DNA of 64,000 bases from Hoylesella loescheii DSM 19665 = JCM 12249 = ATCC 15930 (GCF_000378085.1 NZ_KB899214.1:214639-278638), one strand, 5' to 3'. Shown: positions 47,797 through 56,956, numbered from the stretch's first letter. A program made the numbers and translations. Notes: generated by a model from the sequence alone, not told the origin.

Positions 47797-50700
47797 ATGA
47801 GAAAAATGTTTTTACACGTAAAAGGGGGTGGCAAATTTATTGCTGCGCTCTTGCTGGGTGTCTTTATCAATTGTATATCAGGAAAGGCACAGAACGTAAC
47901 GGTAAGTGAAAAGACAGGAAGCATGATTTGTTCGCAAACATCTTATGAAGGTGGGTCTACCGAAACAGGCTTCGGCGCAGGCGGATTTGCCACTTGGAAG
48001 CATTTCCAACTACCGCTCACGATGACCGTTTCAGACCTAACCGACCTCTCGCCTAATGGTCAGTTGGCGGTGCATGCCAACAACTTGTATAACGCGGGCG
48101 TAGATAAAGGTATTCAGTTGTTTGGTGGCACAATTAGAGATGGCTACATGACGCTTGCCTTACCCAAAGGTTATAGGTTTACGGGCTATAAGATTATTGT
48201 GCAAAACAATGTAAGTACGTTTGGACATGGAAGTAAAGCGCTTAATATTCAGCATACCCATAACTTTTATTTCGGGGAGACTACTTCTGCATTCGACTTC
48301 AAAGCGGGGTTTTATTGCGACTTGCAAAAGAACGTAAGTAATACAGAATATACGGTTGAACGCACTAGCATGACCCCTGGCGACATGGGTAATATCCTAT
48401 ACTTTAAGATTGCCAACCATCCCACTACGCATATTCGGGGACACTATGTGGGCGTAACCTTGAAGTATGTAGAGCTTACTTTCACCCCCGAAGCGCCTTT
48501 TAAAATTTCTGTTGCTCCACAAAAAGAAGACCAAACGGGAACGAGTGTAGTTCAATGTGCCTTTGCGACGGGAAAGGTAGACCTTGGAAGGATTAGCCAA
48601 AACACATACACAGGCGTAACCCGTCAAAGCTATGTGTATAGGGAAGTGAAAGATTTGTTGGCTCAGGCTTTGTTTTATGAGAAGGCGAGCGTAGACCAGA
48701 ACTTGCCGTTGGATAATCGGAGTGCAGGCAGCGCTATGGGAAACCGCAGCATCAAAAGTGTAAAGAGCGGGCAGAACTATTATTTCGAAATTCAACCGGG
48801 GCAAACTTACTTTGCCGAAACGCCTATAGGGACGGTGGACCAACAACAAAACGAGGTGCCCTTGCATTATCGTATCACTGCTGCAAAGGTAAACTACGCG
48901 CCAAACACAGCAATGCCCGTAAGGCCTTACACGCTAAAAGTTTATGATAAGACAGGTAAAAACGCCACAGAAATTAATGTAACAGAAGCTGGCAGCTTCA
49001 ATTTGACTGGCTTGAATAATGATGCCGTTAAGTTGGAGGTTGTGGGTGGGGCTGGTTTAGTGAACCTCGAGCTGACGTTAGAGGCACTAGACCCATACAT
49101 TAATCACATGGAGCTGATGTGTAATCATGGTGACGTGAGGATTTCTCGCGAATTTGTCTCGAGCGATTTCAGTGTGGGCGGTGGTGTGTTTTACTTCTAC
49201 ATCCCTCGTGATTGGCTGAATACGGCTTGCAATTTCACCTTCGAAAATCTGAAAAGTAAGTATGCCGACAACACTTATCACGATGGAACGACGCACGGAA
49301 ATGCACGTTACAGCTTTGTGAAATCCGAATATTATAACCTGTTTGGCAACTCGAACAACAATATTTACAGTCATCCCGACTATGCAGCAGATTACGATTA
49401 TACGAAGAAAGTGTATGTGGCGACGGCAGGAACAAAGGCATTTAAGTTTAACAATGCCGATGAGGTGAGCAAGATGGCCATTGCAACGTCTCTCAAGGAA
49501 TATCCGTTTACCTTAGAGGCATATTCTGCTGCGGGTGGAACGTTTGCCAATGTGACGATGACGCCAACAGAAGAGAACAAGGATTATAAGACAAACGCCT
49601 TTGTATTCACAACAGACGAGACGCGCTATAATATCGCGCCCACCACAGCAACCCAACATCGCTATTACGCTTACTACGATATGGAGATTCACTTGGTGGC
49701 ACGAACCTACACGCCGAGCGTAACATTCGAGCGCGTGTACGACAATTCGTTCTATGGCAATGAAGAGAATGGCGCGTTTTATGGTGCTACAATCACATCG
49801 CAAGATGCCGACGGCAACTTGGGATACAGCTCTATTGAAGCGGTGAAACAGCAGTTGGAGGTTGCCATTGCTGCTGGAGGAAGCAACGTGCCTGTTGCTA
49901 TGGATAGGTTGCTTTATGTGGATATGGGTCGTAAGATGCAGGGAACGTATTCAACAAACGCCGACTCTTGGGATGCATTGAAGAACGCGTTGGCGAAGAA
50001 TGCACTGATTTTCTTGCCCAAGAACACAACCCACGCCGACGATAACTTTGCTTATGCCGAAGAAGGTGGAACCTATAAGGCATCGCGTAACATTATTCTT
50101 ACCGACAAGCAGCCATTCTATTCGCCCTATAAGATACGTGTAGATGCGGCTAATTATGCACGATACGTACGCGAATTATCGGGTAAAAACGGTCAGGCAA
50201 AGAAGGCTACGTTGATGTTGCCGTTTACTTTGGCCTTGACGGATGGTAAACATGTTAACCGAGGTGATGATTGTTCGTTCGAGGTTTACACTATGCAGCC
50301 CGATAATTGTCTATCTGTTAGTCCTGAACAAAAAGAGGGCTACGACTATATGAAGTTTGATGGCGAGGCCCATTTCGTTAAAGTTACGGGGCCAACCACC
50401 GAAGCCAATAAGCCTTATATGGTATTGGTTAGCGACGAGTATGTGCCGAAAGACGGTCAGTCGTTTGTTGCTTTGCAATATGGAGCAGACATTTTGCCCA
50501 CCACTGAACATAAGAATAAGGTCTATCTAGCAGGCGAAAAGGCAAAGGGAACTGGCAACGGAACAAACTATGTGTTTGAAAATCGTGGTACTTACTGTGG
50601 CGCGCAAGTGCAACAAGTGTTCTATTTCGCTAATAATAAGTATTATTCGTCTTTGAATTTGCCTTCCGACCCGAAACAGGTGAACATTAGACCGTTCCGT

Positions 50701-50994
50701 TCTTACTATTCGTTTGTTAGCAGTTCAGGCGCAAAGATGGCTACTTTCAATGTCGTGTTTGGCGAGAATGGTGAAACCACCGGCATTAACAGTGTTAAAG
50801 CACATGCCGATCTTGCTGTAACGACCGCAAATGGCATGTTAATTATCTGTGCAAAGCGAGCTCAGCGGGTAGAAATATTTGGTGTTAACGGCATGAGTGT
50901 GGCGAAGTTGAACTTGAAAGCTAATGAAACGAAGCGAGTTGCTGTGGCTTCAGGAGTGTATGTAATTAATGGTGTAAAGGTATCAGTACAATAA
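47797..50994 (+). CDS. Large secreted protein with C-terminal sorting-like domain
   Basis: A 1065-residue protein with a signal peptide (about 1-31, ending near SGKAQ). The body is beta-rich, without a catalytic motif that I can name. The last 75 residues (TTGINSVKA..., VEIFGVNGMSVAKLNL, then GVYVINGVKV) resemble the C-terminal domain that sends Bacteroidetes proteins through the type IX system or anchors them at the surface. Many Prevotella surface proteins end this way. A 56-residue ORF follows 15 bp downstream. A role in adhesion or host contact is possible but not shown. Confidence 0.72.
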   Translation: MRKMFLHVKGGGKFIAALLLGVFINCISGKAQNVTVSEKTGSMICSQTSYEGGSTETGFGAGGFATWKHFQLPLTMTVSDLTDLSPNGQLAVHANNLYNAGVDKGIQLFGGTIRDGYMTLALPKGYRFTGYKIIVQNNVSTFGHGSKALNIQHTHNFYFGETTSAFDFKAGFYCDLQKNVSNTEYTVERTSMTPGDMGNILYFKIANHPTTHIRGHYVGVTLKYVELTFTPEAPFKISVAPQKEDQTGTSVVQCAFATGKVDLGRISQNTYTGVTRQSYVYREVKDLLAQALFYEKASVDQNLPLDNRSAGSAMGNRSIKSVKSGQNYYFEIQPGQTYFAETPIGTVDQQQNEVPLHYRITAAKVNYAPNTAMPVRPYTLKVYDKTGKNATEINVTEAGSFNLTGLNNDAVKLEVVGGAGLVNLELTLEALDPYINHMELMCNHGDVRISREFVSSDFSVGGGVFYFYIPRDWLNTACNFTFENLKSKYADNTYHDGTTHGNARYSFVKSEYYNLFGNSNNNIYSHPDYAADYDYTKKVYVATAGTKAFKFNNADEVSKMAIATSLKEYPFTLEAYSAAGGTFANVTMTPTEENKDYKTNAFVFTTDETRYNIAPTTATQHRYYAYYDMEIHLVARTYTPSVTFERVYDNSFYGNEENGAFYGATITSQDADGNLGYSSIEAVKQQLEVAIAAGGSNVPVAMDRLLYVDMGRKMQGTYSTNADSWDALKNALAKNALIFLPKNTTHADDNFAYAEEGGTYKASRNIILTDKQPFYSPYKIRVDAANYARYVRELSGKNGQAKKATLMLPFTLALTDGKHVNRGDDCSFEVYTMQPDNCLSVSPEQKEGYDYMKFDGEAHFVKVTGPTTEANKPYMVLVSDEYVPKDGQSFVALQYGADILPTTEHKNKVYLAGEKAKGTGNGTNYVFENRGTYCGAQVQQVFYFANNKYYSSLNLPSDPKQVNIRPFRSYYSFVSSSGAKMATFNVVFGENGETTGINSVKAHADLAVTTANGMLIICAKRAQRVEIFGVNGMSVAKLNLKANETKRVAVASGVYVINGVKVSVQ

Positions 50995-51009
50995 AGAAAG
51001 GGATAAGCT

Positions 51010-51180
51010 ATGAAGACGAATTATGTTAAGCCGATGTCTGAAATTGCAACGACAATGTATGAATCGATGCTGATGTTGCAAAATTCGGGACATCAATCTA
51101 ATGATGGAGATGCAAAGGGTGGTGTTTTTGACGAAGAAGACGAAGACCTGATGGACGATTCTTGGGAAATTTGGGGCTAA
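51010..51180 (+). CDS. 56-residue peptide with acidic C-terminus
   Basis: An ATG at 51010, 15 bases after the stop of the large secreted protein gene, opens a 56-residue frame. The ribosome-site-like string aaagaaaggg lies about 8 bases before it. The peptide starts MKTNYVKPMSEIATTMYES, has SGHQSND in the middle and ends in a run of Asp/Glu followed by SWEIWG. The N-terminal YxKP...E...M pattern followed by a small-residue segment is common to many short Bacteroidales ORFs of unknown function. There is no signal peptide. Close spacing supports co-transcription. Confidence 0.6.
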   Translation: MKTNYVKPMSEIATTMYESMLMLQNSGHQSNDGDAKGGVFDEEDEDLMDDSWEIWG

Positions 51181-51661
51181 TGCGATGAGGCGGAAGCTAT
51201 TTAGAACACCATACTCAAACATAACCTATTGAATTTTTATTTTGGAAGAAAGCGAGGCTTGCCAGATATGGCAGCTTCGCTTTCAACGTTATTTCTTTGT
51301 GGGTGTGTTGGCTTCTTGCAGTTAATTCTGTACGAATTCAACTTGCTAGCTTGTCAGTTGGTTGGTTTGCCAATTCTAGAATGACGTTAATTGACCAGCT
51401 TGTCAGCTTCTTTACTCGTTAGCAGGTTAGTTCGTCGGCCAATACTCCTCTTATAAAAAGAGCCATACATCTCTCGAAACAATGAGAGAAATATGGCTCT
51501 TTAAGTCTTTAAATTTAGCGACATCAATCTTAGGAAAATCCCTTTGCGCACTCCATATTTAGAAGCAATGCTTCCGTTTTATGTGCAGGATAATGGTGCT
51601 ATTGCCTTTTACAAAGGTCTGTTTGCACCTTGACGCGTATGGTTAATGTCGCAAATGGGCG
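51181..51661. other. Non-coding gap with terminator and degenerate repeats
   Basis: No gene is seen. 51315-51440 has loosely repeated agcttgtcag and ttggttggtttgccaatt-like strings, too degenerate to define units. A clear hairpin lies at 51457-51502. The remainder, up to the htrA stop at 51662, has nothing I can name. Confidence 0.5.
51457..51502. terminator. Bidirectional terminator between convergent genes
   Basis: aaagagccata (51458-51468) pairs with tatggctcttt (51492-51502), and ctctc (51471-51475) pairs with gagag (51484-51488). A and T runs on both sides suit termination of both the plus-strand secreted-protein transcript and the minus-strand htrA transcript. Confidence 0.75.
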
Positions 51662-53128
51662 TTAGTTGCCAACCATAACGGCGAAGTAAGCTTTCTTGCC
51701 TGTGGGGTAAATGCCTTGGATATACAGCACAGGATCTTTGCTTGTTGATGCCTCTTTTACAATTTTCTGCAAGTCGTCGGTAGACTTCACCATTTGGTCG
51801 TTAACCTTTTGGATGATAAATCCCTTGGCAACACCAGCGTCTTTTAGAGCACCGTTGTTCACTTTGATAACTTCCAGACCCGAGGTGATGTTCAATTGGC
51901 TCTTTTGTTCTGCAGTAATCTCCTTGAAGTTTCCACCAAGAATGTCTAGGTCGGCCGTCTTAACCACCTTCGTATTGCCTTGTGCGTTCTTCAGTGTAGC
52001 AGAAGCAGTAGTCTTTTTCTTATTGCGCAGGTAAGTGATAGAAATCTTGTCACCAGGTCGTTTGCTTGCAAGCACTTCTTGCAATTCGGCCATCTTGGTG
52101 AGTTTCTTACCGTCAACGGCCACAATAACGTCACCACTCTTCATGCCGATTGCAGCTCCGGCGCCACCGTCTTCTACGCTTTCAACATAGATACCCTCGT
52201 TTGTTCCAAGGTCGTGTTCCTTTCCTTTCTCCTTTTCAACATCCAGATAGACGCGCACGTCGCCACCCTTAATACCCATAAAAGCACGTTGCACACTTCC
52301 ATATTGCTTGATGTCGGCCACCACTTTATTCATAATGGTGGTGGGAATGGCGAACCCGTATCCGCTGTACGAACCCGTTTGCGAATAGAGCATGGCGTTG
52401 ATGCCCACCAATTCGCCTTGCGTATTGACCAGCGCACCACCCGAATTGCCTTGGTTAATGGCAGCGTCGGTTTGGATAAACGACTCGATTGGGTTGCCGC
52501 CCAACGAACGAGCCTTGGCGCTAACGATACCTGCCGTAACGGTGGAGTTAAGGTTGAAGGGGTTGCCAACAGCCAACACCCATTCGCCAACTTTCAGTTT
52601 GTCAGAATCGCCAATAGGTAGGGTAGGCAGGTTTTTACCGTCTACCTTAATAAGAGCCAAGTCGGTGTTTTTGTCTGTACCGATGATGCGAGCCGAAAAC
52701 TCACGGTTGTCGTTCAGCGTAACGGTTAGTTGGTCGGCACCTTCTACCACGTGGTTATTGGTAACGATATATCCGTCTGCCGATATGATGACGCCTGAGC
52801 CTGTTGCTTCACGCTTGGGTGTTTGTACTTGTCGCTTTTGTTTTCCACCGTTGCCTTGTCCAGGATTGCCAAAGAAACCGAACGGGTCGCTGAAGAAATC
52901 GCTAAATGGGTCGCTTTGAACTTCAACGGTTTGCACCTTAGAGTTTTGAACGAACCGAATATGCACAACAGCGGGCAGTGCTTTTTCAGCGGCAAAAGTA
53001 AGGTCTACTGGTTGAGCAGGCACGGCTGCCGATGCAGCTGCTGCATTAACCTTTATAAACGAGCTGGCAGAGAATGCAACAGAAAGCACACATAATCCGC
53101 CAATGATGTACTTTGAATACTTTTTCAT
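51662..53128 (-). CDS. htrA: HtrA/DegP family periplasmic serine protease
   Basis: A 488-residue protease/chaperone for misfolded envelope proteins. I start at the ATG at 53128, giving a signal peptide (MKKYSKYIIGGLCVLSVAF, about 1-25). The longer open frame upstream runs through the promoter. The catalytic triad is His in NNHVVEG, Asp in NTDLALIKV and Ser in GNSGGALV. Two PDZ domains follow (about 270-375 and 400-488). A Gly/Gln/Lys-rich loop near 95-115 is the usual LA-type loop. All catalytic residues are present. Confidence 0.93.
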   Translation of the reverse strand: MKKYSKYIIGGLCVLSVAFSASSFIKVNAAAASAAVPAQPVDLTFAAEKALPAVVHIRFVQNSKVQTVEVQSDPFSDFFSDPFGFFGNPGQGNGGKQKRQVQTPKREATGSGVIISADGYIVTNNHVVEGADQLTVTLNDNREFSARIIGTDKNTDLALIKVDGKNLPTLPIGDSDKLKVGEWVLAVGNPFNLNSTVTAGIVSAKARSLGGNPIESFIQTDAAINQGNSGGALVNTQGELVGINAMLYSQTGSYSGYGFAIPTTIMNKVVADIKQYGSVQRAFMGIKGGDVRVYLDVEKEKGKEHDLGTNEGIYVESVEDGGAGAAIGMKSGDVIVAVDGKKLTKMAELQEVLASKRPGDKISITYLRNKKKTTASATLKNAQGNTKVVKTADLDILGGNFKEITAEQKSQLNITSGLEVIKVNNGALKDAGVAKGFIIQKVNDQMVKSTDDLQKIVKEASTSKDPVLYIQGIYPTGKKAYFAVMVGN

Positions 53129-53181
53129 TGTCTTTCTTTTTTTTGAATTACTATTTTTGTCTTGTCTTAGCTTTCCGCATG

Positions 53182-53210
53182 CAAATATAGGGGCAAATAT
53201 TGTAAAACAA
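53182..53210 (-). promoter_or_regulatory. Promoter of htrA
   Basis: On the minus strand, TTG (53210-53208), 18 bases, then TATATTTG (53189-53182). A second TTG three bases further up would give 21 bases. It lies 54 bases before the htrA ATG and supports the shorter protein start. The remaining gap, 53211-53482, has no recognised feature. Confidence 0.6.
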
Positions 53211-53482
53211 CAATTTCTATGCATTTCTTTATCCCAATTTAACAAACAGAAATGTCATATTAACGCCTGTTAATGGCTTGATGGTTGCTTTTTGAAATGT
53301 TCTATACGCTATGAGCTGTTTAATTATAATTCATTGCTTGTGTGAAATAACAAAACGACATATTTCCCGAATCTTTTCGATTATACTTACTAAGCGGTCG
53401 CCGTCATATTTTCCTCTTCTCCTTTTTATGCCAATATATGTGATGTGCCAAGCTTCTGTTCCACAGTTTTTTCGTCAATGTG

Positions 53483-53513
53483 TTGCACACATCAATAAAA
53501 TATGTTACTTTTG
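53483..53513 (+). promoter_or_regulatory. Promoter of tRNA-Ser
   Basis: TTG (53483-53485), 20 bases, then TACTTTTG (53506-53513), 16 bases before the first base of the tRNA. A good match to the Bacteroidetes consensus. Confidence 0.65.
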
Positions 53514-53529
53514 CAGCCGAAATAGTAAA

Positions 53530-53617
53530 GGAGAGGTGCTCGAGTGGTTGAAGAGGCACGCCTGGAAAGCTTGTATACGCCTAAAGCGTATCGGGGGTTC
53601 GAATCCCCCTCTCTCCG
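53530..53617 (+). tRNA. tRNA-Ser (GGA), integration target
   Basis: An 88-base tRNA with the long variable arm of serine tRNAs (tacgcctaaagcgta). The acceptor stem is GGAGAGG with TCTCTCC and discriminator G. The anticodon loop ctGGAaa reads UCC and UCU codons. The T loop is GTTCGAA. CCA is not encoded. The tRNA is complete, with an integrase gene and conjugation genes directly downstream, which is the usual picture of an element inserted at the tRNA 3' end. Confidence 0.95.
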
Positions 53618-53675
53618 CTAATAGGCTTTAAAAGGTCTTCACAAGGGTTGTCAATTTAGCCTTCAAAATTAGCTA

Positions 53676-53710
53676 ATCGTTGTAAAATCAAGGTTTTACA
53701 ACGATTTTTC
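53676..53710 (+). terminator. Terminator after tRNA-Ser
   Basis: A perfect 12-bp stem (atcgttgtaaaa at 53676-53687 with its complement at 53694-53705), a 6-base loop and a T run. It lies 59 bases after the tRNA, inside the presumed element, so the element would supply the tRNA's terminator in the integrated state. Confidence 0.7.
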
Positions 53711-53777
53711 TTTGTATATACCTCCATTGCCTGACGGCATAACCCTATATTTTGACAGTCATCTTTCGGTCAATTTC

Positions 53778-53912
53778 TGCTACACTTACTGCTACACAAA
53801 AATTGCAGTAGCAAAAAATGTAGCAGTGACGGGATTTTGAATACCATATTGACGGCATCAACTCTTTCTTTTTCAATGTATTAAGTATTAACTTTGCAGC
53901 CGAGTGCTACAC
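53778..53912. promoter_or_regulatory. Repeated TGCTACAC sites near the element end
   Basis: tgctacac occurs at 53778-53785, 53790-53797 and 53905-53912. Inverted tgtagca/gtagca occurs at 53808-53813 and 53819-53825. Twelve bases, tgctacacaaaa, repeat at 53790 and 53905. Clustered direct and inverted short repeats between the attachment site and the integrase gene are what arm-type integrase or excisionase sites look like. The function is inferred from position. The rest of 53618-53928 holds only the terminator and the -7 box. Confidence 0.5.
53889..53896 (+). promoter_or_regulatory. -7 box for the integrase gene
   Basis: TAACTTTG, 33 bases before the integrase ATG at 53929. No matching TTG upstream. 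One of the TGCTACAC repeats lies just after it, so a protein bound there could repress the gene. Confidence 0.45.
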
Positions 53913-53928
53913 AAAAGAATGATGCATT

Positions 53929-55162
53929 ATGAGAACAAATTTCAAGGTGTCCTTCTACCTACGTTCAAACTATGAGAACAAAGAAGGAAAGTCGCCTGTA
54001 ATGCTCCGTGTATTCCTTAACGGAGAGATGGCTAATTTTCGGATCTACGAAAATATTCGTGGACAAGTCGCTGTGGAATAACACTACCAGCAGGCTCAAA
54101 GGTCGGACGGCAGAAGCCTTATCCGCTAATGCCGCATTGGACTCCATTTCCACAATGCTGAATAACATTTACCACAAATTCGAGGATGATGAATCCTTGT
54201 CATTGGATAAAATCCGCTCATTCTTTGTCGGGAAAGACAGGGAGTACACGACCTTTCTCCCTATATTCGACAAGTTCAACGAAGATGTAAGACAGCGTGT
54301 CGGACATACCATCAGCAAGGACAGCCTGCAGAAATACAGCGTTTTAAGAAGGCATTTCGCAGAATTCCTTATCTATAAGTATGGGAAGAAAGATATTGGA
54401 CTGGCAGAGTTCACGCCATCCGTAGTACAGGATTTTGAGTTATATCTGAGTACGGCGGCTGGGTGTGCCTATAACACATCAGTCAAGAAATTGAAGGCAC
54501 TGAAAACCGTGACCATCTATGCGCAAAAGCGTGGCTATCTTCTTCACGACCCATTCCTCAATCATCGTTTCCACTTGGAGCCGGTAAACCGTGGCTTCCT
54601 TACGGACGAGGAAATCATGAAGATTGCCAACAAAGAACTGTATATCCACCGCTTAGAACTAGTAAGGGACGTTTTCATCTTTTCATGTTTCACAGGTCTG
54701 GCATATATTGATGTTTCCAATCTCACACCAGACAATATCGTAACACTTGCTGATAAGCAGTGGATTATGACCAAGAGGCAGAAAACAAATGTGGAGACAA
54801 ATGTTTTATTGCTTGACATTCCCAAGAGTATCATTGCCAAGTACAGTCATAAGACCTATCGGGACGGCAAACTATTTCCCATCCTAACGAATCAGAAAAC
54901 CAACGCATATTTAAAAGAAATTGCCGACCTTTGCGGTGTCAAGAAGAATCTGACCTTCCATCTTGCCCGGCATACATTTGCGACCATGTCGCTCAGCAAG
55001 GGCGTTCCTATGGAAAGCGTGTCGAAGATGCTGGGACATACCAACATTAAAACTACACAAATTTATGCCCGTATAACCAACAAGAAGATAGAACACGATA
55101 TGGAACAGCTGGCTGGCAAGTTAGACAAGTTCAATGTTGCTATGGGCATCAACTCAAAATAA
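53929..55162 (+). pseudogene. int: Tyrosine integrase of IntDOT type, frameshifted
   Basis: The N-terminus (MRTNFKVSFYLRSNYENKEG...GEMAN) starts at the ATG at 53929, and its frame stops at 54081. The rest of the protein continues in the +1 frame from about 54036 (FGSTKIFVDKSLW) to 55162. The break is at a run of four T (54036-54039), and deleting one T restores a single protein of about 410 residues. The catalytic domain has HLARHTFA (His-x-x-Arg), LGHTNIKTT and the Tyr in QIYARI. The first catalytic Arg is replaced (CFTGLAYIDV), as is known in IntDOT-like enzymes. It may be a true mutation, a sequencing error or frameshift translation. Confidence 0.82.
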
Positions 55163-55187
55163 TGTACAACCCTAAACCAAGAAGATT

Positions 55188-55655
55188 ATGACAACAACAA
55201 AGAAAGAACTTTCCTACTTCCGTTTGAAGTTGGAAGCGTATCTCGGAGAGCATTTTCCAGAGAGAGTGAATGAAAATACGTTTATAACTGCTCGCGCAGA
55301 CGAAGCATTGACAACTTACTGCGATGCTATAGCACAAGGTTTTTCTCACCCAGAGGCAGAAACAATGGCAAGCGAAGTATTATACCAAAATTTGCATTTT
55401 TCCAAGTATGACACGCTTGTGTCTGTCTTAGAGAATGAGTTCGAGAAAGAACTCCCTTCTCCTCTTCCAGAAAGATTAACACCAATGCTTCTGAAGAATA
55501 AGGCTGTGCAAAGCGTTTTCAATAAGTACGAACTGACAGACGACTTTGGCGCAACTCCAGAGTATGAGAAACTCTACACTGAACTGACAGGGACAATCGT
55601 TCTGATCATTGAGGTCAATGGTCTGCCAACGATAGGCGGTGAGAACATGACTTGA
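55188..55655 (+). CDS. DUF1896 family protein
   Basis: A 155-residue soluble protein of the DUF1896 family, found almost only on Bacteroidetes conjugative elements next to integrase genes. It is largely helical (LSYFRLKLEAYLGEHFPERV, then FITARADEALTTYCDAIAQG). The function is unknown. It lies 25 bp downstream of the integrase gene and is probably in the same transcript. The length is normal. Confidence 0.85.
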   Translation: MTTTKKELSYFRLKLEAYLGEHFPERVNENTFITARADEALTTYCDAIAQGFSHPEAETMASEVLYQNLHFSKYDTLVSVLENEFEKELPSPLPERLTPMLLKNKAVQSVFNKYELTDDFGATPEYEKLYTELTGTIVLIIEVNGLPTIGGENMT

Positions 55656-55820
55656 TGCAACACCACACGGAGCTTTTGTAGTGTCAAGAGCCAAGATAAC
55701 TATTCTTCCCCACACACCAAGAGTTTGGGCAAACACTTGGCTTTTTTCGAGCATAGCTCTCAACAACTCGTGTGAGGCAGAATATCTTGTTATTGCTCTT
55801 GAACTATTAAAAGCTCCGAT

Positions 55821-56168
55821 ATGAATACAATCATCATGAATCAAGACGTTCACACACCTGCCTTCATCAAGGCAGACGCATCGAACAAAACCGATAAGAA
55901 CAAGCAGCAACCGACTTCTCCCAAGCAAGTCCGCCGCTTCGGTTGGACACGCTTCATCGAACTCACTATCCTGCTTTCTATCGTTATCGGTGCCATTTGG
56001 CTTACCTCGAAGATAGTAACGCCGCAAGTCGTAACTGCCGTCTCTGTCATTGCAGGTTTTCTGATACTACGCTTTATAGTCAGGGTAATTCTAAAAGTAA
56101 CATTTACGCTGCTGAGTATTCTATTTTGGTTGGCTATTCTCTGTGCCATCCTGCTTTGCGTGCTTTGA
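55821..56168 (+). CDS. Small membrane protein of the conjugative element
   Basis: A 115-residue protein with a hydrophilic N-terminus (1-45) and two or three membrane helices (about 46-62, 68-85 and 90-113). A second ATG at 55836 would shorten it by five residues. It is of the kind often found between the integrase and accessory genes of such elements. No function is known. Confidence 0.6.
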   Translation: MNTIIMNQDVHTPAFIKADASNKTDKNKQQPTSPKQVRRFGWTRFIELTILLSIVIGAIWLTSKIVTPQVVTAVSVIAGFLILRFIVRVILKVTFTLLSILFWLAILCAILLCVL

Positions 56169-56341
56169 GAAGCACGGTTCTGTAATACCTTTCATTTATC
56201 GTTCATTAGGTGGTTATCTCACATTTCGAGATAGCCACCTTTTCTATTTTCCACTACGAGCGTTGCACTTTTGCTTCTTTTCCAATGCTCCACAATATGC
56301 GAAATGAAGAAGACGGATGCTGTTCCCTTTTTATCCGCAAA

Positions 56342-56457
56342 GGTAGTACGGGGCTTGTGGCTTTCAAAAGGTCTGTGCCACTTGGTTTGTCTGGAAAATC
56401 TCCACACCTACGGGTTGTATTTTCCGCCAAAACCTTGTGTAAGCCCGCCCCGCTACC
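56342..56457 (+). ncRNA. Putative structured RNA or leader
   Basis: A 116-base region able to form one long hairpin from three nested stems: ggtag (56342) with ctacc (56453), gggctt (56351) with aagccc (56441), and ggttt..ggaaaat (56374-56389) with attttcc..aaacc (56419-56434), closed by a 29-base loop. It lies in the 380-bp gap 56169-56548, which has no convincing gene, upstream of the 130-residue protein gene. It may be a leader, a small RNA or a DNA site. The rest of the gap shows nothing else. Confidence 0.4.
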
Positions 56458-56548
56458 TCTATTTTGCTACAAAAAGGACGAGTTGTTGAGGGCTTTGCCC
56501 GAAAAATCAGCATACTCCGATCTTTGGACGCATAAAAAAAATGTCGCT

Positions 56549-56941
56549 ATGGATAAGCAAAAAGTAAATACAACATCTTCGATGAACAGAAAAGGATATA
56601 GCTCCTCCTCTCATTACCGCATTAACCCTACGGCTGAAAAGAGTGAGCAAGTGTTGGCAATTAAGTTTGTACAATGGGACGTTCCCCCTTTGGAGAGCCT
56701 TTGTAATAGCAAAGTATATCTCCTACGTGTGAAGCTCAATCGTGGCGAGTGTATGAGCCGTGAGGAAAAGAATTGGCTATGTGAAGCGGTGAACTCAAAC
56801 ACCTATTTTCGCTCAGCCGTTCCACTGCAAGGCTATCGCTTTGACTTCTTTGACGTACTGAAGAAATATCTTGTCAATCAGTACGGACAATGGACAGAGT
56901 TTTACGCACCCGACAGAACAAGCCTAAGAGCCTACCTATAA
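56549..56941 (+). CDS. Conserved protein of Bacteroidetes conjugative elements, unknown function
   Basis: I choose the ATG at 56549 (MDKQKVNTTSSMNRKGYSSS), giving 130 residues. The longer open frame upstream has unlikely composition and runs through the stem-loop region. The protein is soluble, with a basic, Ser-rich start and a helical and aromatic body (NRGECMSREEKNWLCEAVN, then FDFFDVLKKYLVNQYGQWTEFYAPDRTSLRAY). The C-terminal part resembles a recurrent but unnamed protein of CTnDOT-like elements. The function is unknown. Confidence 0.68.
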   Translation: MDKQKVNTTSSMNRKGYSSSSHYRINPTAEKSEQVLAIKFVQWDVPPLESLCNSKVYLLRVKLNRGECMSREEKNWLCEAVNSNTYFRSAVPLQGYRFDFFDVLKKYLVNQYGQWTEFYAPDRTSLRAYL

Positions 56942-56956
56942 TAGATAGATTAGGAA

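Noticed and set aside
51330..51440. Another phased palindrome array
   Set aside because: Strings such as agcttgtcag recur twice, but spacing and arms are irregular, so no unit can be defined.
56210..56548. N-terminal extension of the 130-residue protein
   Set aside because: The extension runs through the nested hairpin, has unlikely composition, and adds no recognisable domain. A good ATG exists at 56549.
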